A DNA stretch of 64,000 nt from Ministeria vibrans ATCC 50519 (Eukaryota > Opisthokonta > Filasterea). The number at the start of each line of letters is the position of its first letter. The stretch's first letter is position 1. The DNA lies in the NCBI GenBank assembly GCA_943704425.1, contig CALSCP010002781.1, forward strand, positions 77,359-141,358. The letters run 5' to 3'. Positions 46,969 through 56,200 of this stretch are shown piece by piece. Both the position numbers and the translations under genes were made by a program. The notes under the pieces were generated by a model. That model did no database searches and was not told the DNA's origin. It worked only from the letters and a program-made list of their open reading frames with translations.

Positions 46969-48453
46969 ATGGACTACGAATCGCGACAGACGGCCGACTA
47001 TCAGTCTGTATGCTTATTGAAGGATGCATACGAGACAGTTTCTGAAGCGATGGAGCGCCATCGCGCGAAAAACTCGACGCGAGCGCTGACGCTGAGCCAC
47101 TCCAAAGGATCCGTTGACGGTGCGCGACGGCTGGGCTTCGACATAGCACGTTGCTGACACCCTCTGACAATGCGTTGTGCAGTCTTTATTTTCAGTGCGT
47201 GTAGCTTGCTTGAGCAGTCGCCGCAGTGTCGTTTTCAAGGTTGGCTGAATTTTTACGACAGATTTGAGCGCTGCGGACGCGTCAACGCCAGTCCTGCCTG
47301 ACACATGCCTCTGCTGGCCTCTCTCTCTAGCGACACGGCTGTTTAACAGATATATGGAAAAGACTATGACGTCGGCGCGGCGCCAATTGGAGCGCAACCC
47401 CGAGACTTGGTATGTGAGCGTTTCTGCATCATTCTGTTTTTTTTTTTTTTTTTTTTTTTTTCTCACATTTTTGAGGGTGACTCGTTTTACTATCGTATCG
47501 TGCACGTAGCCAACGGCGCATGGCGGCCTTTGCCAAACGTGAAGCATCGTGTGTACTATTGACGGCCGCCAGCTGCATTCAGCTTGCCAACAAGGTGAAA
47601 TTGCGGAAACCCTTCAAAACGTTTCGATTATATATAATATAATAAAAATTTCTCGTTTTCGCGCCAAGGTTTGCATGGGGACGAGCAAGTGCGCTTCTGG
47701 ATCAAAAGACATCATAAATGTGCGCACAGTGTACCAATTGCTCAATGGGAGTTGGTCCAAGGAGGAGATTTTGGAGGTAAGGTCCTTTTTGTGTTTTGTG
47801 TGTCGTGATGTTCTGGTCGAAGAACTTGACAAATCTGGATTTGGACTTGGCAGAGTGAATACCGCGTCTGGGGACGTCTTGAGTTCAATGCGGTGGTCTA
47901 TTCAAGTGCGACACTGTTAGACATTCTGATTGAGTACATGGCGTTTCAGGAGGATTTTGAGCTGCCGTTTGAGCGTGTCACCAAAGTAAGACAACCAAAG
48001 ACGAGAGTCAAACGACAAACGCCTCTTATATGTACTCACTCACTCACACGATCTCTCTCTGTATTTCAACTGTGTGTACGTCACTAGACGGCCTGGGTGG
48101 TACTAGACCTGATGCACGACATTGCTGACATCCGTGACAACACGATGGTAATGGGCAACGAGGCTCTCATGGCCGCAAGCGCGCTTCTCACCGCCACCTT
48201 TTCCATTGACCGCGACTCTGTTTCCGTCCTTCTCGATCATGGTGCGACCTCCCCCCTCTCGCCCCCCCCCNNNNNNNNNCCCCTCCTTCTCCCCCCGAAA
48301 AAAACGAAAAAAAACAAATCTGACACAACTTTTGTGTCGTGTGTTGCAGTGTTGCCATTGACACACCTGTCGGACGTGCTCATGACCGAAGTGTCGAACA
48401 GAGTGCTTGAAGAGATGAAGAGAGATCGCGAGCGCGAAGATTGGCCCCAGTGA
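46969..48453 (+). CDS. CNTD1: CNTD1-like cyclin-fold protein (meiotic crossover factor)
   Basis: CNTD1 (COSA-1 in worms) marks and stabilises meiotic crossover sites. Exons: 46969-47119, 47183-47239, 47331-47409, 47510-47594, 47669-47776, 47854-47985, 48088-48241, 48350-48453, giving 289 aa (human 330).

Supporting blocks align well with my recollection of CNTD1: FIFSACSLLEQ...RFQATRLFNRYMEK, ASCVLLTAASCIQLANK, INVRTVYQLLNGSWSKEEIL and EYRVWGRLEFNAVVYSSATL then LDILIEYMA. The first three joins rely on weak donors (GTGCGC, GTTGGC), so the N-terminal half is less sure than the rest.

Another divergent cyclin is the alternative. The SYCP2-like neighbour supports a meiotic role. An assembly gap of nine N falls in its last intron. 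Confidence 0.78.
48271..48279. other. Assembly gap (9 N) in a poly-C stretch
   Basis: Nine Ns flanked by cytosine runs, in the last CNTD1 intron. This is probably an unresolved homopolymer and does not touch coding sequence. Confidence 0.99.
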
Positions 48454-48590
48454 AAAAGTGAACAAGCCGAGAGTGCGCTGATGTCCATTGGTGATGTACT
48501 TGCGAATGTAACAACAATAGAAGCAAAAAAACAGAGAAACAGTTATATAGGCAGTTACATCGATACATTGAAAAAATGGCCGTAGGACGC

Positions 48591-49261
48591 TTAGCGGTGT
48601 GCTCGTCCCTTAGCCTTGATTTTCTTTTCGCGCTTCTGCTTCAGTCGTTGCTTCAATTTTTTCTACAGTCATTGCAATAATAATTAATAAAAACAGAAAC
48701 CAAAGGAAATAGAGAAAAAAGTAGAGGAAAGCAACACATGTAGACGGCAAAGAGGAACCCACCCACCCATACATACATACATACACACACACACAATGAT
48801 GCGTTGCGTTGCGCGTGTACCTTGTCGTCGTCCGAAAGCAACTTGTGCAAAAGTTGAGTGTGAGTCGCGTCGTCGTCGCCTTGGTCCATTTGTGCGGTGC
48901 CCGTGGACGATGTGTCTGGGTAGAGGACGTCACGCACGCTGAAGTCGTCGTCGGGAGCGCGGTATTGCGGCACGTGAGTGACGCTCTTGGCTTTCGCAAC
49001 CTTTTCCACGTGTGCCGACTCCTTGAGGCGTGCGCTCTCCTTGCGCGCCAGCCTCTCTGACTTCATGTCGTCGACGACTTCCCAGAACGAGAAGTTCGGC
49101 TCGGGCGTCCCGTTGGGGTCAGGGCGCTCTTGCATTTCCGGCAGTTCCCGGCGCTTGTTGCCGGGCAATTTGCGCGCAAGATTGTTCGTCTTGGCCTTCT
49201 CCCACGGCTCCAAAGCCTTCACTTTCAGCTGGATGAATCGTCTCTTTGCCGCCTTGCCCAT
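48591..49261 (-). CDS. Small basic, probably nucleolar protein (unassigned, 170 aa)
   Basis: Exons (minus) 49261-48821 and 48662-48591. The second is a short Lys/Arg-rich C-terminus (KKLKQRLKQKREKKIKAKGR). The N-terminus, MGKAAKRRFIQLKVKALEPW, is also basic. The middle holds PNFSFWEVVDDMKSERLARK and an acidic stretch with DDDFSVRDVLYPD. Highly charged ends with lysine clusters are typical of ribosome-biogenesis or nucleolar proteins. I do not recognise the family and assign no function. It converges on CNTD1 and is head-to-head with the secreted beta-propeller gene. Confidence 0.75.
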
Positions 49262-49606
49262 GGTAACAGAAGCCGATTAAAATTTAAGTGAGAATAAACT
49301 CTTATAATTTTCGATCTGTATTCTGGATCGAGAAGAGACACAGAAGAGATCATTGTGACTGAGTGACTCACAAACTGAGCCACAGTGTGACTTGTAAGTT
49401 GTAGACTGCACTCAATGCAGACTGTAGAGTGTGACTGACTCAGACTGAGTGAGTAGGTGACTTCTCAGTCACCGCAAGAACTTACTCAACTGAGAACGAT
49501 TAATTTTCATAAATTTTTATATTATTTATACCACTGCAGTGGTTTCTCTCACTGGCTTGCGACTTTGCAGTTTGCGCTACTTGAAATCAGCAAAGACGGG
49601 GGCCTG
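49262..49606. promoter_or_regulatory. Divergent intergenic region with TGACTCA sites
   Basis: A 345-bp spacer between divergent genes. Two exact TGACTCA heptamers (49364-49370 and 49436-49442) match the AP-1/Gcn4 bZIP site. They lie within a run of degenerate gactgagt/gtgactga repeats (about 49355-49485) that includes several near matches (TGAGTGA). Repeat content may create the motif by chance. Confidence 0.4.
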
Positions 49607-50874
49607 ATGCGTGTTTTGATTCTTGTTGCCATTGCAACGACGACCATTCTGTCCAGCGCGCACTCATGCCAGACCCGCGACGACTGCCAGCTTCTGGGCG
49701 ACTGTATCGACAGCCAATGCACGTGTGACAAGGGCTGGAAAGGACTGCAGTGCAACGAGGCCGATCTGATGCCTTACACTGCGGGTACCGATCAAGATCA
49801 ACAAACCAACACAGACACACTGTTTGTTTGTTCCGATAGGCAATGGCTATGTGAACACCACAGCGGCTAGCTGGGGTGGCAGGCCTATCCTTGTGAATGG
49901 TTCTTATCATCTCTTTGCCGCAGAAATGGCCAATTCGTGTCCGCTGGCGGACTTTGCAACCAATTCGCAAATCATTCGAGCGGAGTCTGAATCCCTCTTA
50001 GGTTAGGCTGAGATCAAATTAATTGCCCTTCACTAACCGTCGCCTCCCGTCCGCATCAGGTCCCTATCACAAGGTTGAGACTCTACTACTTCCCTTTGCT
50101 CACAACCCCACTGCAATCGGCCCGACACCGGACGGCTACTATTTGCTTCTCTTCATTGCAAATGGGGTCAAGAGTGTCAAGACGTGCACCAACGCGACAC
50201 GCTCATCGTCGTCAAACACCCACCACTACGGTAATGTGACAGAGAAGCGCCACATTGGCCTGGCCTGGTCGCGCAGTGTCCTGGGACCGTGGCAACAGCG
50301 TGCTATTCTGCCCGACGACCCTACCAACGTCTTCTGCGGCACGACCAACCCGTCAGCGGTCATCATGAGCAACGGCACCATTGTGCTTGCGTACCGCTCC
50401 AAGCTGTGCAGCAATATGTCGGAAGGCCAGGTTCTCGGCATTGCCACTGCACCACACTTCACCAAGCCCTTTGTGCGCCACCCGACACCGATTGTGACGC
50501 CCGCTCAGGGCTTTGGGGACAACGAGGACCCTTTCATCTTCTACGACACACGTCGCGCCGCCTTTCATATTGTTGCACACAACCAGGGCCCCGGTTGCGT
50601 GTGCGGGCGCAGTGGTGGAGGCACCTGTGCATCGCACCTTTACTCACACGATGCGTTCACCTGGCGCATTGGCTCAGCCTTCGTCTACAATGCCACTGCC
50701 CACCTCTCCGACGGCTCCCAGAAAGACTTTGTGATCCGTCAGCGTCCCCAACTCTTCCTTGACAAGGACGGCTACACACCACTGGCTCTCTTCAATGGTG
50801 CCTCCTTTGACGGCGGCATCAAAGATCCCGACATTCTAACGCACACGTTTGCCTTTGCGTTCAACAACCAATAA
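49607..50874 (+). CDS. Secreted EGF-like plus five-bladed beta-propeller protein (GH43-like)
   Basis: Exons 49607-49784, 49840-50001, 50060-50874, giving 384 aa. A clear signal peptide (MRVLILVAIATTTILSSAHS) is followed by a cysteine-rich EGF-like module (CQTRDDCQLLGDCIDSQCTC, then DKGWKGLQC). The remaining 310 residues look like a beta-propeller of the GH43/GH117 glycosidase clan: repeated NPSAVIMSNGTIVLAYR, DNEDPFIFYDTRRAAFHIVA and RPQLFLDKDGYTPLALFNGA. These are blades where an Asp/Glu follows a short Asn/Asp-Pro turn. Several N-glycosylation sequons are present. Glycosidase activity is not shown, as I cannot place all three GH43 catalytic acids. It is probably an extracellular polysaccharide-binding or -cleaving protein. 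Confidence 0.75.
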
Positions 50875-51059
50875 AGAATGAATCATCAGCGGAACGGAGT
50901 CCGTCTGGTACACTACTACATCAACAGTTCAACACAGCGATATTGTATATTTAGCAGCGCAACTTGTGAATTTTATTCAAAACCTTGTTTAATTATTATT
51001 ATTCATCGAATTATTATTATTCATCGAAAGTCCAAAGCAATAATCATTTTTTTGATACA

Positions 51060-53892
51060 ATGGCCCTCACGATCGTACGCACACGCGCCTTGCTATGCGA
51101 CACACCCCCGCGCTAAACTCTTTTGTATAGAATGATTCCGACGTCGTTTTCGAAGAGGAAATCTTGAGAAATCCTTACAGGTACAGACCACACGCCAATC
51201 CCCAGCGACCACTGTCCTTGCTCCACGTGCCCTCCTCCCCGACGATCAACCCCTCGTCTTCCTTCCCTCTTCTCTCTTTCTTTCTCCTTTTGACTTTGAA
51301 CATGAAAAACGTTTTTTTTTTCTCCTCACTCACTCACTCACTCACTCTCTCTCTCACCCTCCCTCTCTTGGCAGTGTTCGCGTCTGGCTGCGCTATCTGG
51401 AACACAAACGAGGCTCGCCGCAACGACAGCGCAACGTCGTGTACGAGCGGGCGCTGCAGGAGCTGCCAGGGTCCTTCAAACTGTGGTATCATTATCTGCG
51501 CGAACGTCGCGCCGCCGTTCGCGCCCGACCGCCCACCGACGATGCCTACGAGGAGGTCAACGCCGTCTTTGAGCGTGCTCTCGTCTTCATGCACAAAATG
51601 CCCCGCATCTGGCTCGACTACTGTCGCTTTGTGGTGCGCCAAGGCTTTGTCACACGCGCTCGTCTCACCTTTGATCGGGCTCTTCGCTCGCTTCCCGTCA
51701 CCCAACACCAGCGCATCTGGCCTCTCTACCTTGACTTTGTTCGCTCCTACAACCTCCCCGAGACCGCCGTGCGCGTCTACCGTCGCTATCTCAAGCTCAA
51801 CCCGCACAACGTCGAAGAGTACATCGACTATCTCATTTCCGTCCAACGCTACGACGAGGCAGCGCGTCGTCTTGCCTTTGACGTTGTCAACCGCGACACG
51901 TTTGTCTCGAAAGCAGGAAAAACTCAACATCAGCTGTGGGTCGAGCTGTGCGATCTCATTTCGCGCCATCCCGACAAGGTGACGTCGCTCAAGGTGGAGG
52001 CCATCATCCGCGGTGGTCTTCGTCGCTTCACCGACATGCTCGGCAAGCTCTGGTGCGCCCTTGCCGACTACTTTATTCGCCTGGGCAACTTTGAGCGCGC
52101 TCGTGACATCTACGAAGAGGCCATTGGCACTGTGATGACCGTGCGTGACTTCAGCCAAGTCTTCGATGCTTACGCTCAGTTTGAGGAGGCAACCATTGCC
52201 TCTCAGTTGGCCGACGACAACGGTGACGACAACGACAACGACGACGACGAAGAGAACGAGCTCACCGAAGAGATGCATCTGGCGCGCTTTGAGTATCTGA
52301 TGGAGCGCCGCCCCCTCCTGCTCAGCAGCGTACTCCTGCGCCAAAATCCGCACAATGTGCCCGAGTGGCTCAAGCGCGTCACCCTTTACGAGGGTCACAC
52401 CGCCGATCAGATCCGCACGTTTACCGAGGCCCTTCAGACAGTCGATCCACTCACGGCCACAGGCAATGCAGCACAGCTCTGGATTGAGTTTGCACTTTTC
52501 TACGAGCGTCACGGCCAGCTCGACGACGCACGCACCGTCTTCAAGCGCGCCACCAAGGCCACAGTGCGCAAAACGGAGGACCTCGCCGACATCTGGCTGG
52601 CCTTTGCCGAAATGGAAGTGCGTGCCGAACAGCCTGAAGAGGCGCTCAAGCTCATGCGACGCGCCACTACGCCCCTCGCACACCACGGCGACGATGACGA
52701 GACGGTCGCCAACGCACCCCAGCGCAACGTCAACAAGTCCCTGCGCCTGTGGGCCTTTTACGTTGATCTCGAGGAATCCCTGGGCACCTTCGAGAGCACC
52801 AAGGCAGTCTACAACCGCATCCTGGCGCTTCGTATTGCGACACCACAGATCATCATCAACTACGCGATGTTCCTCGAGGAGAACCACTACTTCGAGGAGG
52901 CCTTTTCCGTCTACGAGCGCGGCATCTCCATCTTTCGCTGGCCCGTCGTCTTCGACATTTACAACACCTACCTCTCCAAGTTCCTTGCGCGTTACGGCGG
53001 TCGCAAACTCGAACGGGCGCGCGATCTCTTCGAACAGGTCCTCTCGGGCTGCCCCAAAGAGCGCGCACGCACCTTCTACCTCATGTATGCCAAACTGGAA
53101 GAAGAGCATGGCCTTGCGCGACACGCCATGAGCGTCTACGAGCGCGCCACCAAAACACTTCCAACCACCGAGCGCTACGATATGTACCTCATCTACATCC
53201 ACCGTGCCGCCGAGCTCTTTGGCGTCACCCACACGCGCACCATCTACGAGCAGGCCATCGAGGCGCTTCCGGACAAGCAGGCCAAGCTCATGTCTCTGCA
53301 GTTTGCCGAACTCGAACGCAAACTCGGCGAAATCGATCGAGCACGCGCCATCTTTGCACACGGCTCTCAGCTTGCCGATCCGCGCGGCGACGCAGCTTAC
53401 TGGAAGGCCTGGAACGACTTTGAGGTGCGCCACGGAAACGAAGACACCTTCCGCGAAATGCTTCGCATCAAGCGCTCCGTCTCTGCCATTTTCAACACCA
53501 CCGTAAGACACCTGCACATATGATTATATCGAAGTATTGACTACTTGTTTGATTTCGGTTCAAGGTGAACATCTCGACGGCGCAAGTGAAGGCCATTGCG
53601 GGCGAGAATACCATGGAACAACTGGAGGCGCAGCAGAACCAGGCCAAGGAGGAGCAGGCAGCCATTGCCGCCGTTGCTGCCTCGTCCGGTCCCACTTTTG
53701 TTCGCGTATGTCATTCATTATGCAATAGCAACGTATCTTCTGTCTCCCCTCACTTTTGTGTTTTTATATAGAGCACCACTCAAGGAAGTGGCGATGTGCA
53801 GGGGGCAGCCAATCCTGAAGAGATTGCACTGGATGATGATGATGATGACGATGACGATGCAATGGACGAGGGCGCAGATGCAGCTCCAAAGG
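51060..53892 (+). CDS. SYF1: SYF1/XAB2 pre-mRNA splicing factor (last exon missing)
   Basis: HAT-repeat scaffold of the Prp19/NTC spliceosome complex (XAB2 also acts in transcription-coupled repair). Exons: 51060-51074, 51131-51180, 51375-53502, 53565-53705, 53772-53892, giving 818 codons plus one base. The first exon (MALTI) is inferred from phase.

It begins DVVFEEEILRNPY and shows HAT motifs throughout: VRVWLRYLEHKRG, MPRIWLDYCRFV, PETAVRVYRRYLKLNP, RPLLLSSVLLRQNPHNVPEW, TPQIIINYAMFLEENHYFEE, FLARYGGRKLERARDLFEQV and FEVRHGNEDTFREMLRIKRS. The C-terminus has FVRSTTQG, NPEEIALDDDDDD and APK, as in XAB2, but the last roughly 35 residues (the XAB2 end around VPAAVFG) are absent. The next exon downstream belongs to VPS18. 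Confidence 0.93.
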
Positions 53893-53902
53893 GTACACAA
53901 AC

Positions 53903-54013
<111 letters not shown>

Positions 54014-54047
54014 TAACACACGCACTCTGTCTTCTGTTTATGCTCAG

Positions 54048-55067
54048 GTGGACATTGAGTTGGCCAAATTCAATGCAGACAAGCCGGCGGACGATGAGGC
54101 ACTGCGCAAGAAGCTCTGGCTGCGTATTGCCCGCCATGTCGTCGAAGAAGAGCGCGACATCCAACGGTACTACCACACATACACCACTCCCCCACCAAAT
54201 CATCGCAAACGCACTTACTTTTTTGTACTGTTTTAGCGCTATGCAATTTCTCAATCAATGCGATCTGCTGAAAGTGGAGGACATTCTTCCGTTTTTTCCA
54301 GACTTCACCACCATCGACAACTTTAAGGTACAAAGTTATAATATTGTTATTTTTATTTTATTGTTATTATTCAAAGTATATTTTAATATATGTGTGTGGG
54401 TGTGTATCCGTCTCTTTATCTTTATCTAACTGTGTTGGCCTTAGGATGCCATCTGCTCGAGTCTTGAAGAGTACAACCACAACATTGACAACCTCAAGCG
54501 CGAAATGTCCGAGGCAACTGAGAGCGCCCGTGCCATTCGCGCCGACATCCAAGAACTCCGTCACAAGTACGACTCGGCTCTTTACTAGTACTGCACACTC
54601 TAACGCGCGATTCTGTTGTTGTCTCTGTGTAGATATGGTGTTGTCGCGGCGAGCGATCGCTGTGCCATCTGCTCCGCGTACATTCTCCAGCGCACCTTCT
54701 ACCTCTTCCCTTGTCAGCACATCTTCCATGCGGATTGTCTCATCCAGCAAGTCCAGCGCCAGCTTACTGCCTCACAGCGCGCCCGCATCATCGACATCAA
54801 CGAGCGTCTTCTGCGCGTACCCATTTCTGAACTCCCATCTTCTGTTTTTTATTCCTCTTCTTCTCTTTTCAATTTCAGGAGACACCCTTGTCTAAGAAAC
54901 GCGTTGAGCTCACCGACGAGGTCGGGGTAGAGACACAAGGCGAGCGTGCACAGGCGGAACTCGATTTGCTTGTTGCTTCCCAATGTTTGCTCTGTGGCGA
55001 CTTCATGGTGCGTCTCATTGACCAGTCGCTCGTGTGCCCCGAAGATCATGCCCTCTGGAAACTGTAG
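54048..55067 (+). pseudogene. VPS18: VPS18 C-terminal exons (5' two-thirds absent)
   Basis: VPS18 is a core subunit of the HOPS and CORVET endolysosomal tethers. Exons 54048-54166, 54237-54327, 54445-54566, 54633-54816, 54879-55067 encode 234 residues matching only the C-terminus of the roughly 970-aa protein: VDIELA..., KLWLRIARHVVEEERDIQRA, LLKVEDILPFFPDFTTIDNF, a coiled coil, and the RING (CAICSAYILQRTFYLFPCQH, IFHADCLIQQV, CLLCGDFM).

No in-frame ATG or propeller/clathrin-repeat exons precede it. SYF1 lies directly upstream across a CA repeat. Splicing SYF1's last donor (phase 1) to this acceptor (phase 0) would hit a stop after two codons (GGT GGA CAT TGA). Reading frames and splice sites here are intact, so the break could be an assembly artefact and not decay. 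Confidence 0.85.
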
Positions 55068-55248
55068 AGAGAAGTAGAAAATATCATAAAATCTCGTTTG
55101 AAACTTGCTATTCATGACTGTCGACTGATCGGTCTTTGAGAGTGACGTGTGAGAGTGACTGAGTTGAGCGAGTCTTTGCGATAACACGATAATTATTCAT
55201 TACGAACTATTCATAAATTTGTCTGACCTCCGTCGCTGTCGTGGAGAA

Positions 55249-55676
55249 ATGTCCGTTCGAGCGTTCGAGCTGGTCCCACTGCTGGACGGACCAGTCGTGG
55301 ACAAAGCCAGCAAGATCGAGGTACGCGTGCGCGCCGTGCCAGCCCTCCGCCGTCCGCTGATCGTCTTGTAGGTGACTGCGGTGGATTTCGGCAATGAGAG
55401 ACTCTACGTGGGCACGTCCGACGGCCAGCTGTTCCACTACACCATTACCAAGGTAACCCACACGAGCCGGCCGCTGTCTGCTCTCGGCACAACGACATGT
55501 TATTCCCATTTTGCTCTTTCTACACATCCTTTTAAATTGCGTCTCTCTCACTACCCTTAACCCCGCTGATCGCTAGGCCGTCAGCAAAATTGGGCGACAG
55601 GTGTTTCGCAACCGCCTCGAGTCGAAGAAGCCGCTAGGTACGCCCGCATTCGCCCGCAAAAGAGGGTCGATCCAAC

Positions 55677-55718
<42 letters not shown>

Positions 55719-56147
55719 GTTCTGAAGGATTGGGAAAGAAACCTGTTGAGAAGATTCACTTTGTGCCACAGTCCAAGAAGGTGATTGTAGTGTGCGGAGG
55801 GACCATGGTGGTTCTTGGAATGGACACGCTGGCGGTCGACATTCCTGACAAAGCGGGCGGGACAACCAAGCACATCAGTTGCCTTGCCGCTGACGAAACA
55901 AGGTAGGGTGCGCCTTTGGTGAATAGTATAATGTTAATATGCTCTCTCTCTCTCTATCACTTTGTTTCTTTCTCTCTCTCTATCACTTTCTTTCTTTCTC
56001 TCTCTCTATCACTTTGTTTCTTTCTCTCTCTCTCTATCAATTTGTTTCTTTCTCCCTCTTTTCTCTCTCTATCACTTTGTTTCTTTCTCCCGCTTTTCTC
56101 TCTCTCCATTACTTTGTTTCTTTCTCCTTCCTTTCTCTCTCTAACTT

Positions 56148-56200
<53 letters not shown>

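Noticed and set aside
48241-48350. Possible frameshift or exon loss at the N gap
   Set aside because: The gap lies inside an intron whose donor (after 48241) and acceptor (before 48350) are intact and in phase (G|TG).
51334-53517. A 727-codon open frame on the minus strand, exactly opposite SYF1
   Set aside because: It mirrors the SYF1 exon. The strong preference for C/G at third positions removes stop codons on the antisense strand. The peptide is repetitive and matches nothing, while the plus strand matches SYF1 throughout.
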